A DNA stretch of 64,000 bases from Rhyacichthys aspro (GCA_036850595.1 CM072162.1:18405758-18469757), one strand, 5' to 3'; counted from the stretch's first letter, positions 49,958 through 63,298 are shown. The notes: a model not told the origin generated them from the letters alone. Numbers and translations are program-made.

Positions 49958-52900
49958 ATGCTGTGTTGGGGCAATGCTTCCTATGGACAGCTTGGTTTGG
50001 GTGGCATCGATGATGAGATTGTAGTTGAGCCACGAAAATGTGACTTCTTTCACGGGAAACAAGTGTGTGACGTGGGATGTGGCCATAGGCACACAGCCTT
50101 TCTGCTGGAGGACGGGACGGTCTACACCTGCGGCTGCAACGACCTGGGGCAGCTGGGCCACGAAAAGTCCAGAAAGAAACCAGGTTGGTGTGTTAACTTT
50201 TATCAAATCATAAGCACTATATAATGATTAGTTATCTTAACATTTGATTTGTTTTTCAGAGCAGGTTGTGGCGCTGGATGCACAGATCATCGAGGCTCTG
50301 TCGTGTGGAGAGTCACATACACTCGCTCTGAATGACAAGGGCCAGGTTTTCTCTTGGGGTCTGGGCTCAGATGGTCAGCTCGGACTCAGTAACTTTGAAG
50401 AATGTGTACGTGTGCCTAGGTAAATCCATCCACCTTATCAGACTTTACTGCCTATTTCCTTCTGTGAGGTGTTTGTGTGACCATCAAAATCTGAACACAA
50501 TGGCCGCCTTCAGACCTGGCACCAAAATCCAGACTGAATGATCTGTTGTGGCCATTCTTAATGTCAGGTGTGAATGTTCTAAGTGAATCCTAAATGCTCT
50601 GTATGTGTCCCAATAGACCATCTGTAGAAACATTTGGAGGTGGGCTGGGTCACGTGTATCTGGATGTTTCTGGATCTCTGTGGAGATGTGTTTGTCAAGT
50701 GCTGTTTGCTTTTAAGTGTGAAGAACTGATCTATTTTTCTTCTAGAAACATCAAGAGTTTGTCAGATGTACAAATTGCTCAGGTAACTTGTGGATACTGG
50801 CACTCTCATGCACTTTCTAAAGGTGAGCATGTTGTATAGATAAGAAATGTGTATAGATAAGAAATGTGTATTTCAAACACTATTTATCATACCATTATAA
50901 GTCAAAAGTACTTACGGCCTGACTCATCTTTTCCACAGGAGGCCACATTTTCTCCTGGGGCCAAAACCGATATGGTCAGCTCGGGCTGGGAATGAACGGA
51001 CAAAGCATTTCCACGCCTCAGATCATTCAGTCTCTGCAAGGCATTCCTTTTGCTCAGATCTCTGCTGGCGGTGCCCACAGCTTCGCCCGCACTCTCTCAG
51101 GAGCTGTATTTGGTTGGGGTCGCAACAAGTTTGGTCAGCTGGGTCTCAATGACACTAATGGTGAGTGTTTTCATCAGTGGCTAAAACTATGAACTTGTGA
51201 ACCAGCTCTGAATGGGGTTTATTTTTTTTATTTTTTCAGATCGGTATTTCCCTGCTCTGCTAAAGTCGCTGCGCTCACAGAGAGTGGTTTACATCTGCTG
51301 TGGAGAAGACCACACGGCGGTGCTGACAAAGGCAAGTTAGACACAACAGTGAACAGTTCAGCACTAAAGCCATATTTCCACTGAGAGGTCTGGTCTCCCC
51401 TGATGAGGCTTTTGTTTCCACTGCACTGTGAGCCAGAGTGCAGCTACAGTATGTCATACGTCATAGGTGTCAAATAAATTGTGTTTCTAGTATCTAGTAT
51501 CTAGTCTACAAAATTCCTGATCTAATCTAAAAACCTTAAAAATGAAAGTGTGAATATATAAAACATATTTTTGTCCTTTAAACTTCTTCAATAAACAGCC
51601 ACAGGAACATTATTCTGGTGTATTCCTAGTTTGCCAACCTTTTAATTCAGAAAGCTGCACCAGTTCTACTTTGTCATCATTTACATATTTGCAGATTGCT
51701 CACAAAACAACATTTTGTTTCACTGGGGCGACATATACTGCCGTCTAAAAAAGAACCCAATAAATATCTAGTAATAAGAGTGTCGTAACTGCACAGAAAC
51801 TATTTCCACCAAGACCTGGATAGTCAGCAAAATGTTTCAAGAGAGAAAGAAAAATGAAAAAACGGCTATTTTTTTTAAAGCCCATTTGATGTTGACCTTG
51901 AGACGTCTTTGTTGTGGCTCTTCAACATTAACTGTGACTCGACATAAACGCGAGCTACATCTTGCTTAGTTTTGATGAGCACTGACTTGACCTTACACTA
52001 CGACCTTACAGTTCGACAAGGTAAAAACACCGGTGCTGTTGGTTTTACAGGAAGGAGGTGTGTTTACGTTTGGAGCTGGAGGATACGGGCAACTGGGACA
52101 TAACTCAACGAATCATGAAATCAACCCGAGGAAAGTGTTTGAGCTCATGGGAAATGTAGTCACTCAGATCGCATGTGGGAGGTAATACAATAATCACTAA
52201 ACCAATGTGTAACTGTTTACTATGTTTACTACTAACAATAATTACTATGGATTAACTTACTTTTCTTTAAACCTCAGGCAGCACACGTTGGCTTTCACTC
52301 CTTCCTCTGGGAAAATGTACTCGTTCGGACTCGGAGGAAACGGGCAGCTCGGGACTCGATCCACCTCCAACAGGAAAAGTCCGGCTGCTGTCAGAGGCCC
52401 CTGGACGCCCCACGATCAGATGGATGGAGGTGAGGAGTTAACATCATCCAAAATACCAAACAGTCATTGATTTTAGCCCGACTGCAGCTTCAGACTGGCT
52501 ATTTTAGTTAAGCTGGGCCACGTCTCTGTTTTAAGGATGGGATATCATAATTAAATCACTGAAGCATTATTATTATTCAGCCTTGTATTATGATAAATAA
52601 TAATAATCTTTAATTTTTCCCCTTGTTTTTACTTGCAACATGGGGAATGGCAAACTAGATAAATAGTGGAAGAACTCAAAACAGCTAAAGCTTTGTTTTA
52701 TTATTAAAGAGACATTTGACAGAAAGTGTGCCATCATCCATAAACCCTTAAGTTTTTGTTTCAACATCCTGTTCCTCTTGGGTATGTGCCCTGCTTAAGT
52801 GAACCAGTTTATTTTATAGTCATGTGAACTTTCTCCTAATTACATTGCAGATTCGGAGGAGTGCATTGTCAAGATGATTTACGCCGGAGGAGACCAGAGT

Positions 52901-55900
52901 TTTGCTCACTATTGTTCTTCAAATGTAAGTCACATCACATTTATATGACGGATAATGTTTTAAAAATGGTCAATGTAATATGGCCAGGCTTAATGCAAGA
53001 TGTGAATGATGTAAACGGTGACAGTGGCACAGGAGGTAAAGCAGTATGTCCAAAAAACTGAGGAGGGTTGGCTTTTTGAGTCCTTCTCTTCACATTGTCA
53101 AAGTGTCCTTGGGCAATACCCTGAACCCTAGCCTTCCTCCAGTGACTGTGACGCCTGTGTGTGTTTGTGAAAGTAAATGGGGCAATGGAAGCTTTGGATT
53201 ACAACAGTATTTATAAAAAGAGCCATCAGCGTCTGCACATAGTGTATGATAATTATTGAAGCATGTGTATTGTACCAAAAGCTTATACACAAGCTAGAAC
53301 ACTCCTATTTTGACCAATCAAAAGTTGGATTTGTTTTGTATATGAAGCTGGGAATATGAATCTGTCACATATTGACTGTTTACATGTAGATTTGCTCATA
53401 TGAGATTTTATTTACAAAACCTAATATGTATTATTTGTCCTTTCTTGGCAGAATTCCTTGGTTATAGACGACATAAAGATACTGGACACCCAAAGAAAGA
53501 TATGCACCTTAAATGAGGAGTTAATACAGAAATGGCAGTCCTACTCATCAGGAAGACTCCCTCTAGATATTTCCAAGTAAATAAAAATCTTCTCTTTCAC
53601 TTTTTATACGGTAATTATTTGTAAAATCAACTACTTTTATGCCTCTTTTAGTGAGATCGACCTTGTGTTTTCTTCAGCGAGTTGTCTCAACGGATCGTTT
53701 CTGTCGACGAGGTAAACACAGCACCATTTATTGACAATTATTTGTGTCAGAAATAAAGAGTAGAGCTGCTTGATTTTGGTAAAGTCACAGTTGTTTCTCA
53801 CTTATGCTTATTTAATAAATAGGTAACGTGTTCAACAGTTCATACAGCCATTGGACAACATAGAACCCTTGTTATTTGTAGTAACATAAAGGCCCATGCC
53901 ATTGCTCCTGTCTGCTTCTCCGAACTGAGAGTGTGGTTAGGATTACTTTAAGAAATTATTGTCCTATGTTTTTACAAAATATTGGACTATCCCTTTAAGC
54001 AGATTTTATTTTCACACTATTGTAACAGATTTGTCGGTTTCGGGACACAGATGGTTTGTTTGTCTCGGCCGTCCTTGTGTGCCGTCCTGGTGCTCAGCCA
54101 AAATGTCACTCTATACCAGTTTTTTCATTTATCAAGGGTTTTCCATTGTGTTTTGTTGTTTCTTCGACAGTCACCCAGATCACTACAGCACAAGCAGTAA
54201 ATGTTCAGGTGTGGACATGAACACGGCTCGCCTCATGTTTCATCGACTGATTCAACAAGATCACCCTGAGTTCTCTCAACTGGTCAGTGACAGTGAACAC
54301 AGTGTAAATACTTTAAAAGACAAGTGCTCCTTCATTCCTGTAGTGTTATTGTCCAACACTTTTCTGTACTTTCAGATTGCTGCCAGTCTGGAGAAGAATC
54401 TCATACCCAGATTACCGAGCTCTCCTCCAGACATCGAAGCCCTGAGACTCTACCTCACTCTGCCCGAATGCCCTCTCTTCAAGGACAGGAATAATTTTGT
54501 GACCATTACTATCCCTTTCGCCAAATCTGTGATTAGTTTGAAAGACCCTCCACTCAAAGTGCTCGGTAGGTTTGGGACTGATTTAAAGTTTTAGTGATAG
54601 ATGTATTATTTCATCGGTCTTTCCGCTTCAGGAAACTGGTGGTTTACGTTTGAGCCGCCCATCTTTCAGCGGCTCGTTCAGTTGTACAAAGAAGTGGTGG
54701 TTTATCTGCTGCAGATGCACAAAGTGGGTATTCCTCAATTCGAGCAGAGGATTTTCTCCTGTTTCTTAGACACATCCCTGCGACTTTTAGAAATCCTTCA
54801 CATGGTAAGTACAAACTGGACTAAATTAAGCTACCTTACAACAGCCGGGGGAAGAAAAAAAAATCATTGTATAATTCTACTAGTAAATGCTGGAGTAATA
54901 ACCTTTTTCAAGCCAAAAGACCTAAGCAACAACAAAGTTTTTCTGGGTCTAACAGGAAATAGATGAATGTGGGATTATTTTTAACAAATATTTTTACCCC
55001 ATGGCTTCAATATGTATAATATAAATACAAATAATTAGATGGAAATATACCTTTTTGTGTTTTCATATTAATTTGTTTCTTGTACATTTTTATTGAATGT
55101 TAAAATGGTTATAAATATGTTGGAAAAATATACCTGACAGTGATAATTCAAAATGGTACGGTTGGTATATTGCTGCCCTAAGAGGTAATGATAGATACAA
55201 TGGATACTTTAGATTTTGTGGGATCTTTTCTCAATTTTATTTTATTATTTTGCTTCTGTGATCTCACGGCTGAGATTATTGATTATGTGTTTTTGTGGCA
55301 GGTGAATGAAAGGGCTGGACAGATAATCCAATACGATAAATTCTACATTCACGAACTGGACGACCTCATAGACATTAGAAATGACTACGTTATGTGGATT
55401 CAGCGGCAGATGTACCCAGTGAGTCTCGTACATTTAAAGACACTCAGCCTATAATTACAATATACATGTTAAGGCCTGTTATGTATTATTCACTGGTTAA
55501 TAAACGTTTTCTTTAGGGACACGACGGCCTGGTGACTCTGTGCAGGTATCCGTTTGTTTTTGACGCTCAAGCCAAGACCACCCTCCTTCAGACTGATGCT
55601 GTTTTACAAATGCAGGTAAAATATACTGTATGAATTGGAAATGTCTCTCCATTTTTTTTTAAAACTACGTAAAAAACGGAGTCTCTGAGTGTTTGTTTTT
55701 CTTAAAGATGGCAGTGGACCAGGCACAGATGCAAAACTTTAGCTCCATGTTCCTGCCAGCTGTCGAATCTGTGAACCCCTGCCTTATCCTCATCGTACGG
55801 AGAGAAAATATAGTTGGAGACACTATGGAGGTCCTGAGGAAATCCAAAAATGTGGATTATAAAAAACCCCTCAAGGTAAGATATTAAGGTATTTCCCACA

Positions 55901-58412
55901 CAGTAGGCCCATTTAGTGTATAATAAGCTCACTCACTTCCTGGAAAACCTGAAATCCTGTAAAATACTAAAACAAGAGGCACAGATACAGCTGAGGTCTG
56001 GTATCGGACGACTTTAACTTTTCTCTGGGATCATTGCAGGTGATCTTTGTCGGAGAAGAAGCGGTGGACGCCGGTGGAGTGAGAAAAGAGTTCTTCCTCC
56101 TGATCATGAAGGAGCTACTCGACCCTAAATACGGCATGTTCCGATATTTTGAGGATTCGAGGCTCATCTGGTTTTCACACAAGGTTTGTTGATAAATAAA
56201 TGCACAATATAATCAGAGTGACAAGTCAGCAAGTCGTGGTGTTTTTGGTTTTCTTTCAGACGTTTGAGGATATCGACCTGTTCAATCTGATCGGAGTCAT
56301 CTGTGGTTTGGCCATTTACAACCTCACAATAGTGGAGCTCAACTTCCCAGTGGCTCTTTATAAGAAGCTGCTGAAGAAGAAGCCGACGCTGGACGACCTG
56401 AAAGAGCTGATGCCGGATGTGGGCAGGTCATCCAAACTAAACTATTCAAAAACTAAAACTAAAGTAAAGAAATACATTAAAACCGTGCTACTAGCCAAAA
56501 AATGATCAAGCAACACTAAACCAGACCAGGAAGTTAGGTCATGGTTCTTTTTCTTCTCTGGCCATGGGTCCCAAAAATAAAAATACCTGTACCTCCAGAA
56601 AGAGAAGGTAAAAATCTAAAGGGCTGTTAAATACAATGCAACCTCATGCCCTTTCCTAAACCCACTGGGAATCTTTTTGATCCTATGAGATTCTTGTAGT
56701 TTGTGGAGTGGAGTTTAAAGCTATATCATGTTTTATTTTTACGAAGATTTTGCTGAATCTTGAAACAATCGAAGCAAAACTTCCCTCTGCTTGTATGTCT
56801 CATTCTATTCCCTAAACCGTGTGTGTCAGAGTTGAATTGTATTTGACTTTTATACAGTGAAAAGCTAAAAAGACATTCATTTACAAACATTTCCCTGAAA
56901 GTCCTTAAACATAAGCATTAGTTACAATAATTTCAGGGAATGGCTACAAATTAACCCTCAAGGACACAACAAATTACGTATTATTCTGAGATACTGGGTC
57001 TTTTGTAAATTATATAAATTATATTATCTGTCCATGAACAGAAGTCTGCAGCAGTTACTGGACTACACCGAGGACGACCTGGAGGATGTGTTTTGCCTGA
57101 ACTTCACTGTAAGATATCCTCACACTGGAGTCTCTTTCTTTTATCTTAATCTAGTCTTAATATTTTTCTCCAACAGATGATAACAGATATTGACTGAAGT
57201 GTATGTTTTCAGATCACAGAGGAGAACTATGGTGCAACTGAAGTCCTGGAGTTAGTGCCTAACGGTGAAGACATCAATGTGAATAAATCAAACAGGTATC
57301 ATCACTTTTTAACTCAGGGCAGCACGTTAAAAATGTTCAGATGTATTAATGTTTTTTTTCCTCTGTAGGCAGGATTTTGTCGACGCATATGTAGACTATG
57401 TTTTCAACAGATCCGTGGCACCGCTGTTCGAGTGTTTCTACGCAGGATTTCACAAAGTCTGCGGCGGAAAAGTCTTAGAGCTGTTTCAACCGAACGAGCT
57501 GCAAGCCATGGTCATCGGTAACACCAACTACGACTGGACCGAGCTGGAAAAGGTCTCCAGAAATAAAAACATTTGTGCTGTTAAAAGTGCATTGGATTGA
57601 ATGTATAAACTAAACATTTTTATTTTATCAGAGTACTGAATATAAAGGGGAATACTGGGCGGAACATCCCACTATCCATCTCTTTTGGGAGGTGTTTCAC
57701 GAGCTTCCTTTGGAAAAGAAAAAACAGTTTCTATGTAAGTATTTCTCTGTTCAGTCCACTATGTCTCTAGCCTGGCCAGACAAACTAACATCTTATATTC
57801 TATACAAGTCTTTTTTTCTGTCTATTTGAGTAACATTTCAAAGGAGACTGGAAGATAGTAAAATGCAGGCTCACGACGTTTGGTACAAATACATTAGGCT
57901 ACAATGAGTCCTTCATTATAATCTATAAACATGTAGACAAAAAAACAGAAAAACAGAACCACATAGAACAATTAAATCCACATTTTAAAAAGCCAGCAGT
58001 ACCAGTGTCTCAAACTGGGATCATGGCATATTGCACTAAACCCAGTATTTCACAAACTCTGAATCATTACATTTTCACATTTGTTTAATCTGCAGATTTT
58101 TTTACTGTTATATATTGTTTCTTGATAAAATTATTTTATTAAATTATTAATAAAAAGTATGTCTTTGTCTCTAAATAGTGAAAGAAGTGTGTTGTTTCTC
58201 CAGTGTTCCTCACAGGTAGTGACCGTATACCCATCTTGGGCATGAAAAGCCTTAAGTTGGTGATCCAGCCGACCGGTGGAGGGGAGCACTACCTCCCTGT
58301 GGCCCACACCTGCTTCAACCTGCTGGACCTGCCTAAATACACACACAAAGACACACTCCGAGAGAAGCTCCTGCAGGCCATAGACCACAACCAAGGCTTC
58401 AATCTCGCCTGA
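49958..58412 (+). CDS. herc4: Herc4, RCC1-repeat HECT E3 ubiquitin ligase (1,044 aa)
   Basis: Twenty-three coding exons: 49958-50183, 50260-50419, 50746-50822, 50939-51160, 51240-51331, 52051-52181, 52278-52429, 52851-52924, 53452-53576, 53652-53711, 54171-54282, 54376-54565, 54632-54804, 55302-55418, 55517-55615, 55708-55875, 56040-56183, 56260-56426, 57042-57108, 57213-57295, 57369-57552, 57632-57734, 58204-58412. Total 3,135 nt. The N-terminal third is a seven-blade RCC1-like domain (MLCWGNASYGQLGLGGID, GWGRNKFGQLGLND, FGAGGYGQLGHNST). The C-terminus is a HECT domain (FVGEEAVDAGGVRKEF, GFHKVCGGKV, LTGSDRIPILGMKSL) with catalytic Cys at residue 1012 in HTCFNLLDLP. It transfers ubiquitin from an E2 through that Cys in the cytosol. 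Residues throughout fit HERC4, not HERC3. The start is the ATG 43 bases after the acceptor at 49914. Intron 51332-52050 begins with GC; all others are GT-AG. Confidence 0.97.
53025..53185 (-). repeat. Fish dispersed-repeat fragment in a herc4 intron
   Basis: Carries aagtgtccttgggcaatacc, the same phrase as at about 40.45 kb, then ccctagccttcctccagtg and aagtaaatggggcaatgg. Ends not resolved. Confidence 0.45.
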
Positions 58413-59335
58413 TGACACTCCGAAAACGCCTAGACCTCAAGCTCAGACTGTTGAAGCCTGAATATGGTTTCTGGTTATGCACACTTCAGTCTGTAGGAGC
58501 TGGATAAGGGTTGGAGAAAAAAAGGATGTTACTTATGCTTATGATCAAAAAGGCTGGATGGTTAGACTTGAACATCCATCTTGACTTTGTTTTAAGCTTT
58601 TTTCATGCCATCACAGTGTTCAAAGCCCTGAAGCAGGGTCCCGTTTGATATGGCTCATGTAGATATGCTTTTATTAAAGTGTGGATGTGACACGAACGAC
58701 AAACACTACTGGTATAAATGGTAAAAAGGGTTTGTACACAGCAGCATTAAACCTGTAAAAGATGTGAAGAGCAGTAGCCTGGAGTACAGTACTACTTCTG
58801 TGGAGCTTGTATTGCTTCTGTTTGACAAATGTATCAGGAAAACAAAATACAATATGTATTTTTACATCCTGTCTTTGAACAATGTAATCTCACTCTTTAC
58901 GTTCGACATAAATTCAGTTTTGACCTGAATTTAAGAGTTGTGTGCATTTAATTGACATTTATGTGGGTTACTGTTTAAATCCAAATTTCACGGGGCCATT
59001 TACAATTAGTCTGTGTAGTTGCTCCTGCTGCAAACTGGGAAAGTGCTAAGTACCATCTACTGTAAGGAATAGACTGGCTAAAATGTCTTGGAAAAAACTT
59101 TTAATTATATTTTTTCCCCTGAAGGTTTGCAACGCTATCTGTGATTTTGCACAGAAACTCGACTGGCTTTGGATGCAACTCCCGTAATTCCTCTACAAAT
59201 CTGAAGTTTGAGTTTTAACCCTGAGGTTGTTATAGTGTTTAAACTGGGGCAAAGAAGAATAGTAAATATAATTCCTGATGTCAACACATAGCGTAATGTA
59301 GCGCAAAATCAAGAAATAATACAGTCTGAAATAAA
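58413..59335 (+). other. herc4 3' UTR
   Basis: No exon. Candidate poly(A) signals are ATTAAA near 58,673 and AATAAA at 59330-59335. If the second is used, the 3' UTR is about 0.93 kb and ends close to the cox5b 3' end. Confidence 0.5.
59330..59335 (+). terminator. Candidate distal herc4 poly(A) signal
   Basis: AATAAA in gtctgaaataaacttac, about 110 bp before the cox5b signal on the other strand. Confidence 0.45.
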
Positions 59336-59443
59336 CTTACTAAAAACTGAAAATGCAGTGCATGATGCACTTGTTTCAACAGAGTGATAGGTACTAGGTG
59401 CTATGTGTAAAGAAAGTCATCTGCAAAGCAAAGTTTTGGTTAA

Positions 59444-59449
59444 TTTATT
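59444..59449 (-). terminator. cox5b poly(A) signal
   Basis: TTTATT on the plus strand, AATAAA on the minus strand, about 90 nt after the cox5b stop codon. A short 3' UTR is usual for this gene class. Confidence 0.65.
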
Positions 59450-59536
59450 TTAATGACAAACTGTACAGTGTATTTTGAAGTGCACATGTTGCAGAAGAGG
59501 GCCATGAGGAGTTTGAGCTCAGCGTCAAACACAATT

Positions 59537-61492
59537 TCAGTGAGGCAGCTCGTGGTGGACCAGTTTGTAGTGTGAGCCACAGGACGGACAGCGCTGGGCC
59601 CCTCCTTCGTGAAGCCAGAACCACACAATCGCAGTGTTGTCCTCCTCACCTGAAGAGAAGAACAGGACAGTAATGGACTGATGATGGTGCCCTAGAATGT
59701 GAAATATCAAAAATACTACCAAAAATGTATCAAAGACGCAGCTGCTTTGGACCCGAGGCGGGGATACAACTGGACATTCTCTAGTTTACAGGTTGATAAC
59801 TCCCTTTAAATTCAATGTCATGGCAGCTATCTTTTTCAAAACTCAATACATAGAGTCAATCTCAACAGCAGCAGTAACTAAATAAGAAAATGTCTCAAGC
59901 AATAATGTCCTAACTGTTTCCATAATCCGAAAGTAGTGTGTTGCTTCATTCGTGTTGATTGTATCAACTTGACCTTTAAGGCCACCGTACCAGGACTCAT
60001 TGGTGTTGAATTCTTGTTACTTACAGAGACACCCAACCAGCCTCTTGTTCCCAATGCTGGGCACAATGTGAGGGTCCTCCTTGGTTCCAGCGTACTCTTT
60101 GGGCTTCAGCATACTGTAAGGGTCCTGTGACATAAGTAAATGTAATAATATTCAGCACAATAGAGGATACAATGTCTGTTTGCTTGTTACTAGGTCTCAA
60201 TCTTGTTATGCTTTGGTCAAATGTTGAAAAGTCACTGGGAAAGGCTTAATGTGTAAAAGAGGCAATATATAACTTTTATTTATTTATTTTTATTTATTTT
60301 TTTTTTTACAATACTTGTGTAATTCATGTCAACATAACCAGCATGTTTAAAAATGGGGGTGTGAAAGGTACAATGAGGGTTGTGAGGAAAAACCTTTGAT
60401 TTTAAACCATTTGTGCTAAAAAAATTATACTTCCAAACATTGTTCAACACTGTGTCTTTAAACTGTCAAACACATGGCTGTCAAGTTTAAGCCCTGATGC
60501 AACTGTAAATGTATAATACACTCATGTGATAGTCCTTCATTAGCAAAAAGGCCTTTATCTGAAGGCAATGTGGCTTGAGAAATACTGAGGTTTGTAGGTG
60601 TGGACTATCTTTTTCTACATTGTTACTGACTGCAGGTAATGTATGGCAGTATTTGCTCAGCTTTGTAGCGTAATTTTTCTTTAGAAACAAAGTTTATACA
60701 GTCTTTTGGTCTGATTTGCAGTTTTTTTTCATTGTAGCATGAGTAGGAGAAGGAACTCAACAATGTTTTCACTACAACAATGAGCACAGTTTAAATTGAT
60801 AATAATACAGTATAGGTATGATAAGTCACGTGTTTTTTAGTACCTTTCCCTGCTTCAAAGCCTGGAGGGCCCTCCTCTCGAGGCCAGTGGCCTGTTCCTC
60901 ATCTGTTGGTATTCCTGAACATCATAAACACAGATAGATTTATTAAAAACACTACACACAGAAGAGTAAAGTTCTGCTGTTGATCTATTTATTCTTGATT
61001 GCTGTTTGTGAACTTAAAAGCCAGTACAAGTGCCCTAAAACCTGGCATAAGCCCAGCTCACGTCTGCCAAAGTAGGTGGGTCTATCACAGGCCTCACTAC
61101 GACACATTAAAATCCCAGTGACCTTCATAATAAGAACAGGTCATTTAGTTTGATTTGGACTAGATTCAGACACATAATAGTCCTACATTTTAAAACAACT
61201 CAACATACATATCATATTAGCTTTAAAGATAACATTACATGGATATATTTATCATTTAAGCTGTGAATCCTGATTAAAGCACACTAAAAAAAACCCGCTA
61301 AAAATAAAAGTTAATCTAGCTTCATATTTGCAACGTGTTAAACAATGGCGATATATCTGAACTTGTTTTTGATTTGATTATAAATTTACCTTTAGCTGTA
61401 GCAAATGCACGTTGTAAAGGTCTCACAGCGGCATTATTTCTCAGCTGCTGTGAAGTTAAAGCACAGGCCCGAAGTAAAAGACGAGAAGCCAT
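59537..61492 (-). CDS. cox5b: Cytochrome c oxidase subunit 5B, mitochondrial (127 aa)
   Basis: Four exons: 61492-61390, 60914-60844, 60124-60025 and 59646-59537, all GT-AG and in phase; 384 nt in all, against 129 aa in human. A nuclear-encoded subunit on the matrix side of complex IV. The first about 33 residues (MASRLLLRACALTSQQLRNN...) are Arg-rich, Ser/Thr-containing and free of acidic residues, as expected of a mitochondrial targeting peptide. The mature part starts near IPTDEEQATGLERR. The four zinc-binding cysteines are kept: VGCLCEEDN, and RCPSCGSHY after the shared WFWLH. The C-terminus KLVHHELPH matches the family. The gene is convergent with herc4. Teleosts may have two copies; which one this is cannot be told here. 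Confidence 0.97.
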
Positions 61493-61720
61493 TCCTTTCT
61501 GATTCAGCAACAAGCGCAGCAGCAGCGTACGTGACCCAAACTGTCTGCGGCGGACTGAAGTGACCCCGGTAGGGTTTGAGTGACAGGCCACGCAGCCAAT
61601 CAGAGCAGGGCACAGCCGGCGGTAACCAATCAGATTTCAAAGAGCACGAGGAACAGGTGTGTGAATCAATGTCAAGCCGCTCAGACACGCCCTCATAAAT
61701 AGTCCTCACGTAAGGACGCC
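61493..61720 (-). promoter_or_regulatory. cox5b promoter region
   Basis: The 230 bp upstream of the cox5b ATG are relatively CpG-rich (gcggcggactgaagtgaccccgg; cagccggcggtaacc) and hold TACGTGACC at about 61528, an E-box/CRE-like site. A TSS within about 50-100 bp of the ATG would be typical. No sharp TATA box. Confidence 0.45.
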
Positions 61721-61729
61721 ACCATACAG

Positions 61730-62110
61730 CGATATACCTCCATCCACCAGAGGGCAGGCTCCAAAAGAAGAATTATACTTTAAAATCCAATTGCGACTTT
61801 ACAAGTATAAAAAACCCTTTTACAGCCTGGTACAAAAGATGGTTCTGGTCTCTAGAGCTGAGTTCTTGTTACGTGACAACTCTGGGGGGAGTGAATTTTT
61901 TTTTAATTCTTTGGTTTGCCCTCAGTTTAACTTTAGAGTTATGCATAATTAAGGTAGTGGCTACTTTGATTGACAGGGTGTCATTTTGCGTGGGCCATGG
62001 CGGCTGCTAGCCTGTACGGTGCTAACGCTAGCTGCTAGTTGTTAGCTGTGTCATTTTTTGCTCTTCAGATAAGTTTTGCATAAAACTATTGAGTTATTTT
62101 AATGTGCCCT
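61730..62110. other. Spacer, no gene seen
   Basis: No supported exon. A short gctaacgctagctgctagttgttagctg stretch near 62,020 is a simple AGCT-rich repeat, and the ATG-led frame just before it closes within 15 codons. Confidence 0.5.
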
Positions 62111-62117
62111 TCATTAA

Positions 62118-62657
62118 AGGTCCTATATTATACTATTTTTAACATATTTTGAACGCTGTCACTTTAAGGCTCAGCTCTCCTGTGTTGGCTCCGCCCACTC
62201 ATGACATCACGCTAGAGCTGCGCTGGAAACAGACTGAAGTAAACATGGTACATCTTAGTAGTTGTGCTGTGTATTGAAAGAACTATAATAAAGTAGCCTA
62301 GCAATACGTAGAGCTATGCAGTGATACTTGATACATGTTGCTGACGGGAAGTGAGCTAATACAGTAGCAGCGATGCTTCTTTGTGCGTCTGAGCTGCAGA
62401 GCACGGCACTTGTTGACAGTGCAGGAGAGAGGGGCTGGAGGAGTGTGGAGGAGCACTTCCTGGAGAGGAGTGGTTTATTTCACATTGACGTCATTGCGTG
62501 AAACAGCTCGTTGAAAGGACTGTAGCTCAAACTAAATAAATTACTTAAACATGCGCGAATGAAACAAAACACAACTTTGGGTATGTGTTTGAGGTAGAAA
62601 CAACGTTTGAACATGATTAAAAGCTCAGAAAAGTCGATTTAGTATAATATGGGACCT
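62118..62657. mobile_element. 540-bp MITE with 18-bp TIRs and TTAA duplication
   Basis: TTAA at 62114-62117 and at 62658-62661. The left end AGGTCCTATATTATACTA (62118-62135) and the right end read in reverse, AGGTCCCATATTATACTA (62657-62640), differ at one of 18 bases. No transposase frame. TTAA targets with 5'-AG termini suit the Kolobok superfamily, though piggyBac also uses TTAA. The high TIR identity suggests a fairly young copy. Confidence 0.85.
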
Positions 62658-62661
62658 TTAA

Positions 62662-63290
62662 ACATAGCAGTAAACTTTTGTTTAAAGTTGCAAAGAAGTG
62701 AAAGTCACAGTAATTTGGCTCTGGATCTTGAGATCACAACTTATGATTACTTTTCTTTGCATGTCTATCATATTAGATTCATTTAAAGTGGCAATAATGG
62801 TGAGATGATGGCAGTGTCAAAACACATCAAATATTCAGTGTTCTTTATGAACATTTGGCACGAATTAAATAAACATTTTTCCAGTTTACTTTAGCTTTGA
62901 TTGGTTTGAATTTGTAGGTGTACTTTTGGGGGTGGATCCTGAGTTTATGATAAAAACATCTTGTCAAAGACTGAGATTTTCACTTAGCCTACATTACTTT
63001 TTAGGGTCTTGGAATTTTTACAGGTGCTGTGGTTGAAACAAATGAAGAATTTATTTTTATTTAAAAGTAAAAGTACATTATATACATTTTGCCTTACCTA
63101 CAGAGACTGGTGAAAAAGTGGCAAGAGGCAAGTGGTGAGTTGTTGATGTTGTTGATCATTTTGTCCAGTAGGAGGCGGTGTATGACACATACACCTCCAT
63201 TGAAACAGAGGCAAAAGAAGCAGAAAGACACAGGATCGGCCCAAAAATACCTGCGATTTGTTGGGTATTTCTAGTTTGTTAAATGAAGAG
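62662..63290. other. Spacer, no gene seen
   Basis: AT-rich; no splice-compatible frame. The open frame 63089-63274 has no similarity I recognise. This lies downstream of the 7SL RNA gene. Confidence 0.5.
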
Positions 63291-63298
63291 GATGATAA

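Noticed and set aside
53959..54170. Upstream part of the 211-codon frame at 53,959-54,594 as coding
   Set aside because: A splice acceptor at 54170/54171 starts the real herc4 exon (HPDHYSTSSK); the earlier codons are intron read-through.
49958..58412. HERC3 as the identity of the RCC1-HECT gene
   Set aside because: The N-terminal MLCWGNASYGQLGLGGID and the HECT C-terminus fit HERC4 clearly better; HERC3 starts MLCWGYWSLGQPG.
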